A stretch of 64,000 nt of DNA from Candidatus Hebobacterum abditum (GCA_029821875.1 JALGXW010000013.1:23587-87586), one strand, 5' to 3'; positions 1 to 9,356 are shown, counted from the first letter of the stretch. Translations and numbers: made by a program. The notes: generated by a model not told the origin, from the letters alone.

Positions 1-157
1 GGAGCGGATACAGGGCCCCTTCGCCCAACTGGAAGTAGCCCTCGCTTCGGTCTCGCAGGTGCTGGATCATCTGGTAGCCGTACATCGGCTCGCTTTCCAG
101 CAATCGCAGGATCATGAGCCGGACGGTCCCTTTGACCAACTGAGCATCATGTGCCAT
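1..157 (-). CDS. PadR-family transcriptional regulator, N-terminal part only
   Basis: Reading the minus strand from an ATG at 157 gives about 52 residues that run off the window start. The frame contains LMILRLLES, GYQMIQHLRDRSEGYF and GEGALYPL, the winged-helix signature of PadR regulators (recognition helix region followed by the GALYP wing motif). PadR proteins are dimeric repressors that respond to ligands or stress and often control membrane or efflux genes. The effector domain lies outside the window, so the target cannot be inferred. It is divergent from nothing obvious; the next 200 bases hold no gene. Family assignment is firm, function beyond DNA binding is not. Confidence 0.85.
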   Translation of the reverse strand, partial: MAHDAQLVKGTVRLMILRLLESEPMYGYQMIQHLRDRSEGYFQLGEGALYPL

Positions 158-360
158 TCTGGCCTGCCTCGGTATGCGGTATGCCTCAGTGTCTAAGGTA
201 TTATTCCACAAATCCTGGCGGTTTCGTGTCGGTGCTGAATAGCGATGGGACACGGTGCGCATGTCGAGCGCCCGTGAGACCGCTTTGAGGGCACTTCGGG
301 GCACGGATGAGTTTCTGGACAGCACGGCGCCTAATCGTTGCCTACCGCAACTCCTTCGGC

Positions 361-765
361 TCACAGAGCAGTTGACAGGTAGTGCCCTGCGCTCACCAAC
401 AAGAAGAGCAGTATCATCACGCCGCAGAGCGGAGTGATGATCTCAGAGGACTGGTGGAACGGCAGTTTGAGCGTCCGGTCCAGTCGCCAGGCCGCCAGCA
501 GCCCGGCCGGCACACCCCAGGCCACGACTCTGAGCACCACATTGAAGCCGGCCGCGAAGACGCCGCCGCCGAAGCTGAAGCCGAGCAGCGCGATGACGAC
601 CCACCACACGAGCCCCGCCACCGCTCCGATCTCGAGAGCCGCTCGGATCACCTGCGCGGAAGACGCGCGAATCCGCTGTTGGGACAGCATCCAGAACGCG
701 CTCCCAAACCCAATGCCCACGTAGACGACGAGAAGCCACAGTTCGGCCGACCGTCCATAGGCCAT
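361..765 (-). CDS. hypothetical four-TM membrane protein
   Basis: A 134-residue product with four hydrophobic stretches (about residues 8-28, 38-60, 62-86 and 108-130) and short loops. An in-frame GTG lies ten codons upstream at 795, but ATG 765 is preceded by AGGGG at good spacing, so I prefer 765. I recognise no family motif. It stands alone between the PadR fragment and the SLH protein, both on the same strand. Probably a small integral membrane protein of unknown role. Confidence 0.6.
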   Translation of the reverse strand: MAYGRSAELWLLVVYVGIGFGSAFWMLSQQRIRASSAQVIRAALEIGAVAGLVWWVVIALLGFSFGGGVFAAGFNVVLRVVAWGVPAGLLAAWRLDRTLKLPFHQSSEIITPLCGVMILLFLLVSAGHYLSTAL

Positions 766-888
766 GGCTGCCCCTGTCCCCTCTGGAAACGACACCCAGA
801 TACTCCTGGGCGATTTGCCTCAGCTCTGAGTGCCCCATGCGTGGATACGTGCCGACCTGTCTGAAGCTACGGGGGTCGGTGGGGGCCG

Positions 889-3783
889 TCAGAGCCCCAG
901 CCCAAACGCCCTCGCCACGTACACCGCCATCTGGTCGCGGGTGACGACGATCTCGGGGTGGTAATAGCCGTCGAGGTAGCCGGCGACAACTCCGTTCTCG
1001 ACACAGTACTCGACGTGCCTATATGACCAGAAGTCGGAGGCCACGTCGGCGAAGTTGCGCGGGTCCGCCGGGACATAGCCAGCCAGGCCATCTTCGCCGG
1101 TCCCGTCGCAGATGGCACGGGCCACATACACGGCCATCTGGTCTCGGGTCACCAGGTGCTCCGGATGGTAGGTCCCGTCATCGTAGCCGGCGACCACGTT
1201 CTGAGACACCGCGTACTCGACGTAGTCCAGCGCCCAGTGCTCGGAGCCGATGTCGGGGAACGTTGGCGTATCGGTGAAGCCGGGCACGTAGTCATCGCCG
1301 CCAGCCAGCGCACGAGAGATGTAGACGGCCATCTGGTCTCGCGCCACGGGCAGCTCGGGGTGATACAGCCCGTCGCCGTAGCCCGCGACGATGCCGGCGT
1401 CCGCGCAGGCTTCCACCTCATCATAGGCCCAGTGGTCCGGCAGCACATCGGAGAAGACCGTCGCCCGCCACACCGTGAGCGGCACCTCCGCGCTTCCGCT
1501 TGCCCACGGGTGATACCACTTACAAGTTGCGGAGGCGGTGAGCGTGACGGTCCTGTCGCTGCCCGAGCTGTTGGTCGGCGCCACATAGGTCGGATTGGCC
1601 ACCGTGTTACTGGGCGAGAAGGTGCCGCCGGCATCGTTGTCGCTCCAAGACCAGGCAAGGCCGCCGTGGTCTTGATTATCGACGGCGGAGGCGGAGAGAG
1701 TGGTCGAGCCCCCCGACGGAATGATGCCGGGAGACGCGCTGGCCGTAACGGTGACGGTATGAGACGGGGGGAGGACGGAGAGAGAGACAAAGGCACGGCC
1801 GGACGCGGAAGGAACGCCGTCGCAGGTAGCGGTGACCATCAAGATGACTGTCTTGGCCTGGGAGGTGGAGTTCTGCGGCGCGGTGTAGGCCGGATTCGGT
1901 ATGCTCGCCGAGGGCGAAAACGATCCCCCTGCCCCTCCGTCGCTCCACGACCAGGCGACGATAGAGTGTCCGAAGGTGTCGGTCGCCGTTGCGTCGAGAT
2001 TCGTTGTCTCTCCCGAAGCGAGAGAGGTCGAGTCGGCAGAAGCAGCCACGACTACCGTCGGCGGAACGGCGAGTTCATCCAACTTATAGCCGAGCTGCAG
2101 CCGCGCCGCCTCCAGAGCGACAGGGTCCCGCGTCCAGTCGCTCCAGTTCGGGCCTATGGCCCGGGCAATGCTCAGCGCCCAGTCTGCATATCCCTGCTCC
2201 TTGAGGAGCTGGATGTAGTCGTAATCATCCACCCCATCCCGCAAGTATTTGAGGCGCATGGAAGGGGCGACGCCGACAAGCCCGGCCTCGGTGCCAGGGT
2301 AGACGAACAGAGCTTCGCCGGGATAGGTGATGTCATAGCCACCGTAGGGATGGTTCCAGGTATCAGCCGTCCACTCGTCTACGCCCCAACAGAGCAGTCC
2401 GGTCAAGTCCAAGCTTTGGTTGATGAAGCCAGGCTGGATGCGGAAGTTGATCGGCGCGAAGTCCATTTGCCATTTCGGAGAGTAGTCATCCTGCACCAAT
2501 GTGTTATAGGACCAGCATTTGTCCCCCTTCGCCAGCACATCCCAGACGTTGTAGTAGAAGACGTCGTATTCCTTGGGCAGCATCGCCCAGATATCCACGG
2601 CCGAGCGACCGGTTCCGCTTCCATCATCCTGGAGTGCCGGCACCGGAGGCACGGCCACCAGGCTATCGACGCCGGCCTCGTGCATCGTCCGGCCCCACTC
2701 CTTGATGAGATCGAAGAACATGGTGCTGCCGGTGATGTAGACTTCGTCGGCGCTGTAGTTGTACAGGTAGAGATCCGGCTCGTGCCGGGCGATCTCTTCC
2801 TCTACTTCCGCGACCGGAGGCGGCGGGTCCATGTGCTCGTCGAGGACGCTGGAGTGGCTGAAGAACCCCAGGTTGCTGCAGTTCAGGCCGTAGTCGTCGA
2901 TCAGGCTGCGCTCCAGGTTCCGGTCGACCCAGGAAGGCATGATGCGATTGCGAAGCAGCTCCAGATTCGCCTGAGTCCTGGTCTCGAAGTCATGATAGAC
3001 GAGGAAACAGGACTTCATCGCCGGCGCCAACGGCAGGGCGAAGTGCCAGACCCGGAGATTGACGGTCACGCTGGTGTTCCCCTCGTCACTGGTGACGGTG
3101 AAGGGGCAGACGTAGTTTCCGGCCGGCAGGTCGGGCGGCACATAGAGATCCACCCAGATCGGCTGGTTCTCTTCCTCGGCCAGATCGAATGGCGCCGCTG
3201 TGAGCACGCCTCCAACCGGGGGCTGTCCGGTGGCCGGATCGATGAAGGGAATCAGACCATCGGGATACCAGCCAGGGCCTTCGGGCCGATTCCGGTTGGT
3301 GTACCAGTCAGTGGTGCCGGGGGTGATGTAGACATAATGCTCGCGATACAGCGTCGCCTCCGGGCCGCCCGAATACTCGGCCGCAACCGTGACGTTACTG
3401 AGGCCGCCCGGAGGCGCCTGAACGATGATCTGGAAGGACTCGGTCTCTCTCCTGGCCGCGTGAAGCTCAAGCTGAGTCGTGGCGCCGGCCGGATCGGAGG
3501 GCCGCACGCGCACCAGGCTGGGCGCTAGCCAGACCTTGGGCGCGGCCGACGCAGTGAGAGCGATGCCGAGCAGCGCCCAGGAGACCAGCAAGACGAGTTG
3601 GGGCCGCAAGCGGCTCTGACCGGCGCTTGCGCGCGGAGAGCCTAGTGCGGGTGACCTGCCGCCAGGAGCCACGCCATCTCTCAAGTTGGCCGGGGCGTAT
3701 GTAGACCACACTTTGTCACTTTTCGCCGCGCTCCTTCCTTTCCCTTGACAACGCTCTCTTTCTTTGCGCGCTTCAGGCAACAT
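889..3783 (-). CDS. secreted DUF4091 glycosidase-like protein with Ig-like repeats and three SLH domains
   Basis: A 964-residue exported protein. A hydrophobic signal near residues 60-80 ends in ALTASAAP. Residues about 85-575 resemble the DUF4091 family (putative glycoside hydrolase-like, beta-sandwich plus TIM barrel), including YLRDGVDDYDYIQLL near its end, typical of that family. Two Ig/PKD-like repeats follow (residues 575-770, each with WSWSD and a GG.FSPS motif). Three SLH repeats end the protein (DVLPDHWAYDEVEACADAG, then VTRDQMAVY-type repeats). SLH domains bind secondary cell-wall polymer, so the enzyme is probably displayed on the surface. The start is uncertain: ATG 3783 leaves a long charged N-region, and GTG 3672 would give a more normal signal peptide. 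Substrate unknown. Confidence 0.85.
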   Translation of the reverse strand: MLPEARKERERCQGKGRSAAKSDKVWSTYAPANLRDGVAPGGRSPALGSPRASAGQSRLRPQLVLLVSWALLGIALTASAAPKVWLAPSLVRVRPSDPAGATTQLELHAARRETESFQIIVQAPPGGLSNVTVAAEYSGGPEATLYREHYVYITPGTTDWYTNRNRPEGPGWYPDGLIPFIDPATGQPPVGGVLTAAPFDLAEEENQPIWVDLYVPPDLPAGNYVCPFTVTSDEGNTSVTVNLRVWHFALPLAPAMKSCFLVYHDFETRTQANLELLRNRIMPSWVDRNLERSLIDDYGLNCSNLGFFSHSSVLDEHMDPPPPVAEVEEEIARHEPDLYLYNYSADEVYITGSTMFFDLIKEWGRTMHEAGVDSLVAVPPVPALQDDGSGTGRSAVDIWAMLPKEYDVFYYNVWDVLAKGDKCWSYNTLVQDDYSPKWQMDFAPINFRIQPGFINQSLDLTGLLCWGVDEWTADTWNHPYGGYDITYPGEALFVYPGTEAGLVGVAPSMRLKYLRDGVDDYDYIQLLKEQGYADWALSIARAIGPNWSDWTRDPVALEAARLQLGYKLDELAVPPTVVVAASADSTSLASGETTNLDATATDTFGHSIVAWSWSDGGAGGSFSPSASIPNPAYTAPQNSTSQAKTVILMVTATCDGVPSASGRAFVSLSVLPPSHTVTVTASASPGIIPSGGSTTLSASAVDNQDHGGLAWSWSDNDAGGTFSPSNTVANPTYVAPTNSSGSDRTVTLTASATCKWYHPWASGSAEVPLTVWRATVFSDVLPDHWAYDEVEACADAGIVAGYGDGLYHPELPVARDQMAVYISRALAGGDDYVPGFTDTPTFPDIGSEHWALDYVEYAVSQNVVAGYDDGTYHPEHLVTRDQMAVYVARAICDGTGEDGLAGYVPADPRNFADVASDFWSYRHVEYCVENGVVAGYLDGYYHPEIVVTRDQMAVYVARAFGLGL

Positions 3784-3810
3784 GGGACTCGGATGGAGCC
3801 TTCCTGGACG

Positions 3811-3855
3811 GGTGGCGATTTCAAGCTTGCAGGTCAGGTGGCGATTTCGAACTTG
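3811..3855. repeat. imperfect 19-bp direct repeat at the end of the glycosyltransferase gene
   Basis: GGTGGCGATTTCAAGCTTG at 3811-3829 recurs at 3837-3855 with two mismatches. The second copy encodes the last residues and stop region of the glycosyltransferase; the first lies just beyond the stop. It looks like a small local duplication of the gene's 3' end. Confidence 0.7.
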
Positions 3856-5807
3856 TGGACGATGAACCCGGCTCTGCAGTTGGGCGCGATCTCTAGAAGG
3901 AGGCGAATCTCTCGCGTTCCCTCAACTTCACTGGCGCCTTCGGGAAGGAAATGCCCTGACTGCCTATCGGGCACCAGTACGTAGGTCTGCGGCCCCCTCG
4001 GAGGCCGCTGCGCTCCTTGCACCTGCCAACGCCATTTGAAACGGCAGCGTTCGCCGGTGCCGTCGTAGCCGGCGATGCTTACCGCTTGGATATTGCCCGG
4101 TTCCAGAAAGCTCACCTTCAGGCGTAGCGCCCTGGGAGCGATTGCACGGAAGCTGATGCCGCCAGATCGCCCGGCGGAAGCGTCTGAACTGCTTACGATT
4201 TCGCAGCTCAACCCGTCATCGACGCGGGAAGCCCTAATGCTGCGCGAAGCGGACTGCCGCAGGCAAAGGCTATGATCCGTGAGCTGAACCGGAGAGAACT
4301 GATACCCGGCCGCCTCCTGCCGGCGGGCGGCCTGGGTCTCCTCCGCCAGAAGGTCAGCGGAGTTCGGAGTCTCAGGCGCTTCGGCCTTCCAGAGACCGGC
4401 GAGAATGCCCTTCGCCGTTTCCCGTGCGGACAGATAGGCGTTACTCTGTCGCCAGGGCCGGGGCCACACCTCAGAGGTCGAGAAGACGAAATCCGCGAGC
4501 AGGCCCGCGACCAGAATGAACAGCAGTGGGTCAACAAGTTCGCGAAAGCGGACCTCAGCGTAGGTGAACGACAGACCTCCTAGATAGGCCAGTGTGGGAA
4601 GGAGGATGAGGACATAGTTGCGCCACCGCAGGCAGGATAGGACTAAGGCCAGCAGGGCCAAGGGCGCGAGCACCATTCTCAGCTTCTTGAGCACCTCGGC
4701 GTTGCGATGCTCCACGCGCGCGGCGCGGTCAAGCAGCGCCGGCGGAGCCGAGCGCGCTCCCTCCCAGCTGTACAGGAAGCTGGCCGTGAAGGCGCGGTCA
4801 TTCTCGCGCGTGGGCACGAGGTACTTCGCCGCCCAGGTGTCAGGTTCGATGCCCAGAAGGCGGCCGGCGCGAATGCCGCTGAGAGCAAGGTAGCGCCCCG
4901 GGTGCGAGCGAATCCAGGCCAGGGCCGCCTTCCGGAACTGGCCGTCCTGCACCTTCTCCGGGAGATTGCGTCGCTCTATGACTCCCTCCTGGAACCCTCC
5001 GAGGCGAGCGCGGTCGTTGTTCCCCATCAGTAGGTTCTCGCCCCCTGCGGTGGAGAGGGTGGCCGGTCCCAGGCCCGCCAAGTGATTGCGGATGAGCCAG
5101 GGCGACAGGGCGAGCAACGTTGCCCCCAGAAACACCAGGCCTGGACGCGCGCGCCACGTTCGCCGCCCCCTGCTGTAGATGGCCAACACCAGAAGCGCCG
5201 GAAGAAAGAAGACTCCCGCCGGCCTGACAAGCAGCAGCAGACCCAGAAGAGCGCCCGAGACCGCGCTCAGCAGGTATCGCGCTCCTCCTACGCGCTCCTG
5301 GGCAACGGCGAGGCCGAGCAGGCCGGAAACCAAGAGGAAGACCGCCAGCGTTTCGCTCGCCAGCACCGGCACGTAGGCCAGCGCCGTGGGGGAGACCGCA
5401 TGCAGGACTCCGGCAATAACGCAGCCGCGTCGCGAGAGTACCTTGGCGGCGAGCAATACCAACAGACCTGACGTCACCGCTCCGAGCACCGCCTGCACGA
5501 ATCCGGCCGCCCTCCAACTATGGCCGGCGATGGAATAAATGGCGGCCAGGAACCCTGGATAGCCGGGCGTGCGATAGGCCAGGGAGCCGAGGCTGGAGAA
5601 GTGGCCGCGCTGGAGCCAGCTCATCGCCAGCTCGTCGTAGCCGCGGAAATCGGAGATGGGGGTGACCCAGGCGAAGGCGACCCAGGTAATCCGAATGGCC
5701 AGAGAGAGCAGGAAGACGAGGGCGGCCAGCCTGAGCAGCCGCCTGTCGTCCCTGCCCTGGTCCTCTACCGGCGCCTGACCTTCAGTTGCTACCTGTGAGT
5801 CTGAAAC
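3834..5807 (-). CDS. GT39/ArnT-like membrane glycosyltransferase with C-terminal soluble domain
   Basis: A polytopic GT-C-fold protein, about 657 residues if started at 5807. It carries the N-terminal signature of the PMT/ArnT superfamily: a first TM, an acidic loop motif ISDFRGYDELA, then YRTPGYPGFLAAIY. These enzymes transfer sugars from polyprenyl-phosphate donors on the outer face of the membrane. About ten TM segments follow, then a roughly 220-residue soluble beta-rich C-terminal domain. The first ATG (5624) would cut off TM1 and the acidic motif. Upstream the frame stays open to 5841 without ATG, GTG or TTG. A GTT codon at 5807 sits five bases after GGAGG, so a non-canonical start or a single-base error is likely there. 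Acceptor unknown; S-layer or cell-wall glycan modification would fit the SLH proteins nearby. Confidence 0.75.
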   Translation of the reverse strand, partial: VSDSQVATEGQAPVEDQGRDDRRLLRLAALVFLLSLAIRITWVAFAWVTPISDFRGYDELAMSWLQRGHFSSLGSLAYRTPGYPGFLAAIYSIAGHSWRAAGFVQAVLGAVTSGLLVLLAAKVLSRRGCVIAGVLHAVSPTALAYVPVLASETLAVFLLVSGLLGLAVAQERVGGARYLLSAVSGALLGLLLLVRPAGVFFLPALLVLAIYSRGRRTWRARPGLVFLGATLLALSPWLIRNHLAGLGPATLSTAGGENLLMGNNDRARLGGFQEGVIERRNLPEKVQDGQFRKAALAWIRSHPGRYLALSGIRAGRLLGIEPDTWAAKYLVPTRENDRAFTASFLYSWEGARSAPPALLDRAARVEHRNAEVLKKLRMVLAPLALLALVLSCLRWRNYVLILLPTLAYLGGLSFTYAEVRFRELVDPLLFILVAGLLADFVFSTSEVWPRPWRQSNAYLSARETAKGILAGLWKAEAPETPNSADLLAEETQAARRQEAAGYQFSPVQLTDHSLCLRQSASRSIRASRVDDGLSCEIVSSSDASAGRSGGISFRAIAPRALRLKVSFLEPGNIQAVSIAGYDGTGERCRFKWRWQVQGAQRPPRGPQTYVLVPDRQSGHFLPEGASEVEGTREIRLLLEIAPNCRAGFIVHKFEIAT

Positions 5808-5970
5808 GGGATCCTCCCGCGATGCCCCTATGAGGCTTGCTCAAGTCTCTGCCCTACAGTTCAAGGATTCCGCAGGCTTGTGGTCGTCTCCGTGCCGCGC
5901 AATCCAGCTACCAGCAAGGCCTGTCCACGATCACTGCGGGAGCCAATAGGAAGCTGCGCCCAAGGCCAAG

Positions 5971-5995
5971 AGGGCCGGCGGCCACCGCCGGCCCT
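5971..5995 (-). terminator. hairpin terminator after the beta-barrel-like gene
   Basis: A perfect 11-bp GC-rich stem with a three-base loop lies about 20 bases beyond the stop of the minus-strand gene at 6018-6938. Only a short T-poor tail follows, so termination strength is uncertain. Confidence 0.55.
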
Positions 5996-6017
5996 TTGAG
6001 GCCCCGCCACCGGGACG

Positions 6018-6938
6018 CTACCTCAGTGGGATGTGCCGGAAGAGGGTGAGACTCGCATCCCGCGAATCGGCGAAGAAGCCGATGCCGGTCCTGCCCGTCT
6101 TCAGCTCGTGGTAGATTCCGCCGGCGAGGCCCTTCTGTGCCGGGAAGTAGGCGGTGGCCCCTGCCACTGCGGGGGCGTAGTCGCCGGGAACGTCTAGGTA
6201 GAACAGCACCGCGGAAGTAGGGCGTGTAGTGCCAAAGAGAGGGCCGAGCTCGGTGAGAGCGACTCCCACGACCCAGGCGCGCACGTCGTCGAAGTGCGCC
6301 GATTCCCCGTAGAGCTTCATACCGCGCGAGAGCCCGAGCTCTGCGTCCCCGCTGAGGCCGGTCTCGCCCAGGATGCGGAGCCCGTTCACCCCCACCTTGA
6401 GCGGCAACGGGCGGGAGGACGAGGAGAGGTCAAACTGAACGCGGGCGGCCGTCATCTCCTCCTCCGATTGCACGGTCCCGGGTGGGTAAATGGGGCTGGG
6501 AGTCCATCGGGGGCCTCCCCCCGTCACCGGTGTGAACTGCGTCGTCCCCGTGACGAGCTGAAAGGTGGCCCGAGGAAGCTGCAAACTGGCCTCGCCGCCG
6601 AGAATGCCGGGGGATACGAGCAAGCCTCCGGCTGGCCCGAAGGCAACGAACTTCTGGCCGACGGCCAGGTAGAACTTCTCTTGCTTGAAGTCAAGATAAG
6701 CGTCGGCAAGGAAGGTCTTGGTATCGCCAGAGCCGGCGACCAGCCACCCACCGATCTTGTAGCCGACCGCCTCCGTGAGGCCACCCGATAGGGAGGCGCT
6801 CGTCTGGAAGCGGCCTACCTCATCGGTAGTCACACCGAAGGTGATGTCCAGTGCCTGTGGGGGCCCCTGCGCTCCCGCGATCCCGAGGAAGCTCATTGCC
6901 ATAGTGAGTGCCAGAACAACTACGAAGATCAGCTTCAC
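6018..6938 (-). CDS. secreted beta-barrel-like hypothetical protein
   Basis: A 306-residue product with a clear signal peptide (KLIFVVVLALTMAMSFLGIAGAQ). The mature part is glycine-rich with alternating polar and hydrophobic residues and ends in an aromatic-rich strand, as in outer-membrane beta-barrels, but I cannot assign a family. GTG 6938 is chosen because GGGAGGAG precedes it at six bases; an ATG at 6956 would place that Shine-Dalgarno inside the coding region. A hairpin follows the stop. If the barrel reading is right, the organism is diderm. Confidence 0.65.
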   Translation of the reverse strand: MKLIFVVVLALTMAMSFLGIAGAQGPPQALDITFGVTTDEVGRFQTSASLSGGLTEAVGYKIGGWLVAGSGDTKTFLADAYLDFKQEKFYLAVGQKFVAFGPAGGLLVSPGILGGEASLQLPRATFQLVTGTTQFTPVTGGGPRWTPSPIYPPGTVQSEEEMTAARVQFDLSSSSRPLPLKVGVNGLRILGETGLSGDAELGLSRGMKLYGESAHFDDVRAWVVGVALTELGPLFGTTRPTSAVLFYLDVPGDYAPAVAGATAYFPAQKGLAGGIYHELKTGRTGIGFFADSRDASLTLFRHIPLR

Positions 6939-6956
6939 TGCTCTCCTCCCTGTCAT

Positions 6957-7464
6957 TGGCTTCGCGCCGTTCTTCAGTCAATATCTACCATCCCTTGGCT
7001 TCCGGGTCCACCTGTCGCCGTCGAGCGCCCATGCGACGGTCCTTCAGCGGATCCTGATCGCGCCTGACTCGGGGCAGTTCATTCCGCCAGATGGGACCTC
7101 CTGGGTGCGGTGTCTGTGGGCGTCGTCTTCTCTTCAGACGGGTACCTGGGCAGAACGCATCCGAGCCGTTGATGCGCTGATGGTCGGGGCCACCTCCGAG
7201 CGCGAGGGCGGCGCCCATGGCATGAATCCTCGACTGGAGTCCGTGCCTGGAGCAGTGCCGCGCAGACGATGCCCGAGACCCCTCGGGTCGGCCTCACGGG
7301 CAGTTGGCACCAACACCTGGTTTCCGACGCGGCCGGCGAGCCATCCGCGTTCCTCTGACTGAACCCCTTCCCACAACTTGCCGTTAGCCCATTCCTGGAA
7401 CGTGTGGAATACCTTGTCTGGCTCCCCGGAGGGGGGCCCACCAGCCGCGGGAGGGCATCACTTC
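6957..7464. other. intergenic region, no feature recognised
   Basis: About 500 bases between divergent genes. It must hold both promoters, but I see no confident -35/-10 pair, RNA gene or repeat. Open frames here look like GC-driven shadows. Confidence 0.5.
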
Positions 7465-8727
7465 TTGTTCGCGCGTATGAGCATGGTCCTGATGATGGCG
7501 GTGGCCGCGCCGTTGTGTTTCCCAACACAGGCCCAGGCTGCAGGCCAGCAGACGATTCGGGCGGGGCTGTACTATGGCTCGACCGCGCCGCGGTCGCTTA
7601 CCGTCCGCGGCGTCGGGGTTGGACAGGCCGAACGCACCAAGGGCCGCTTCGACGGCGACGTCCGCGTGACGGCCGGCTCGGGCGGCCTCGTCCTCGAACA
7701 CAAGGGGACGCGTGCCTCACTCGGCCGCTGGGTGGAGTTCTCCCCGACGGGCACAGAGCCATGGCTGGAGCTGAACAACGCCACCTATCGCGGCAAGCTG
7801 AGAATCGAGCCGGCAGGCCGGGGCCGCCTCAAGGCAGTGAACATCGTGTCGCTCGAGGACTACGTGCGCGGCGTGGTGGCCAACGAGATGTTCGCTGACG
7901 GCGGGGCCTACGAGGTGCAGGCGGTGATCTCTCGCACCTTCGCCACCTACGTGCGCGACATCGAGAGGAAGCACAGGCGAGACGGCTTCGACATCTGCAC
8001 GACCGGCCATTGCCAGGTCTATGGCGGGCTGGACTCAGAGCGGCCGCTGGTGGATGAGGTCGTCGACGCGACCCGCGGGGAGATACTCACCTACCGAGGA
8101 CGCCCGATCTTCGCCGCCTACGATGCCAACGCCGGCGGGATCACCCAGCCCGTTGATGAGGCCTGGCCGGGGAGCATCAGGAGGAACTTCCCCTATCTTC
8201 GCTCGGTGGAATCGCCCTATGACGCGGCGGCCGCAGACCTGCGCGGCTACGATTGGTGCTACCACTGGCGGCGCGACATCAAGGCCACGGAGATTCAGGA
8301 CAAGCTCCGCGCCTCGGGCACCGACATCGGCGATGTCCGAAACCTAGTTGTGAAGAAGACGACCAGCACGGGACGAGTCCGGGAGCTCGAGGTCATAGGC
8401 ACCAGGGGACACACGAGGCTTCGAAGGTCGTCTGAGGTGCGCGCTCTGCTCAATGCGCCCAGCCCGCGCTTGGAGATCCGCAAAGGCGGCTCAACCTTCG
8501 AGGTGATCGGCTGGGGCCGGGGGCACGGCGTCGGCCTCTCCCAGCATGGGGCGCTGGGGATGTCGAAGGCAGGCTATACCTACGAGCAGATCCTGGGCCA
8601 CTTCTACCGCGGCGTGGCCCTGACCTCGGATTACGGACGCGGCAGATCGCGATCGCTGACACCGCCAGAGCTTCGAATGGGGAGCACAGAGACGACACCT
8701 GTCTTGGTTCCGGCGGGAGTGAGCTAG
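7465..8727 (+). CDS. SpoIID/LytB-domain secreted protein
   Basis: A 420-residue protein with an N-terminal signal (MSMVLMMAVAAPLCFPTQAQA). It has the SpoIID/LytB fold signatures: SLEDYVRGVVANEMF, the AVISRTFATYV helix, FAAYDANAGGIT, and the C-terminal GWGRGHGVGLSQHGALGM block. SpoIID is a lytic transglycosylase that acts on denuded peptidoglycan; non-sporulating bacteria carry homologues used in wall remodelling. TTG 7465 is preferred because GGGAGGG lies nine bases upstream; a TTG at 7378 is open but has no ribosome site. The gene is convergent with the XdhC remnant and the two share the stop tetramer CTAG. Confidence 0.9.
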   Translation: MFARMSMVLMMAVAAPLCFPTQAQAAGQQTIRAGLYYGSTAPRSLTVRGVGVGQAERTKGRFDGDVRVTAGSGGLVLEHKGTRASLGRWVEFSPTGTEPWLELNNATYRGKLRIEPAGRGRLKAVNIVSLEDYVRGVVANEMFADGGAYEVQAVISRTFATYVRDIERKHRRDGFDICTTGHCQVYGGLDSERPLVDEVVDATRGEILTYRGRPIFAAYDANAGGITQPVDEAWPGSIRRNFPYLRSVESPYDAAAADLRGYDWCYHWRRDIKATEIQDKLRASGTDIGDVRNLVVKKTTSTGRVRELEVIGTRGHTRLRRSSEVRALLNAPSPRLEIRKGGSTFEVIGWGRGHGVGLSQHGALGMSKAGYTYEQILGHFYRGVALTSDYGRGRSRSLTPPELRMGSTETTPVLVPAGVS

Positions 8728-8897
8728 CCCGCGTCACGCCGCACGGCCACCAGTTCCGCAGCGACGCTAACGGCGATTGCCTCGACTGTCTCCGCGCCTA
8801 CGCCCAGGCCGATGGGAGAGTGGATGCGGTCGAGGTCATTCCTCCCGGGGTGACTCGGGGACTGCAGCCGCTCTGCACTGAGTCCCTGAGCACCACT
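8724..8897 (-). pseudogene. truncated XdhC C-terminus
   Basis: The minus-strand frame ending in TAG at 8726-8724 encodes DLDRIHSPIGLGVGAETVEA followed by IAVSVAAELVAVRR. This is the conserved C-terminal signature of XdhC/CoxI proteins, which handle sulfuration and insertion of the molybdenum cofactor in xanthine dehydrogenase-type enzymes. Only the last 57 codons remain. The same frame upstream is closed at once by the stop of the unrelated gene at 8898, so it cannot be translated as an XdhC. The IorAB genes at 50-52 kb are the type of enzyme XdhC serves. Confidence 0.75.
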
Positions 8898-9356
8898 TCA
8901 CTCCGGCAATACGTCGATCCACTCACTTACACTCTCGGCCCAATCCCCCAGAAGCAGGCGGCTCATAGCGATGTCTCCGTCTTGGTAGAAGACGACTAGG
9001 GGCCGGCCCGACATATCCGAAGCAATTAGTATCTCTCTCACAATCGGTTCGCCGTCACCTTCTGGCTGGCCAACAAGCTTGACCTCTCCGATGGGATGCC
9101 CACTCCGTTCGCAGGCATAACGCAGATCGTCAATCGCGACCTCGAGTTCGCGCGACTCCGCGATTGCCATCGGATATCTTGAGTTGTCTCGGCGGAAGAT
9201 CTCAAGCCTGAAGCTCACACCCAGGACGCAGGCATGGAGGGTCCGCCATCGGTCCGCAACCGGGTGCCAAGCCACACCCCAGGTCCACAAGGCGAGCATG
9301 CTGAGAGCGATGATGGGGGTTAGCACCCAGGGCCAGGGAAACCGTCTACTCGTCAC
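8898..9356 (-). CDS. hypothetical membrane-anchored protein, coupled to upstream small gene
   Basis: 152 residues from a GTG that overlaps the stop of the upstream gene as GTGA, which implies translational coupling. One N-terminal TM (VLTPIIALSMLALWTWGVAW) is followed by a charged soluble domain. No family recognised. The arrangement (RHS core remnant, small ORF, then this) recalls RHS C-terminal toxin plus immunity gene order, in which case this would be the immunity-like partner; that is inference only. Confidence 0.55.
   Translation of the reverse strand: MTSRRFPWPWVLTPIIALSMLALWTWGVAWHPVADRWRTLHACVLGVSFRLEIFRRDNSRYPMAIAESRELEVAIDDLRYACERSGHPIGEVKLVGQPEGDGEPIVREILIASDMSGRPLVVFYQDGDIAMSRLLLGDWAESVSEWIDVLPE

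Noticed and set aside
1156..3528. Long plus-strand open frame (790 codons) opposite the SLH/DUF4091 gene
   Set aside because: It is the antisense shadow of a GC-rich gene: no ribosome site, no signal or domain, and the minus strand encodes clear SLH and Ig-like motifs.
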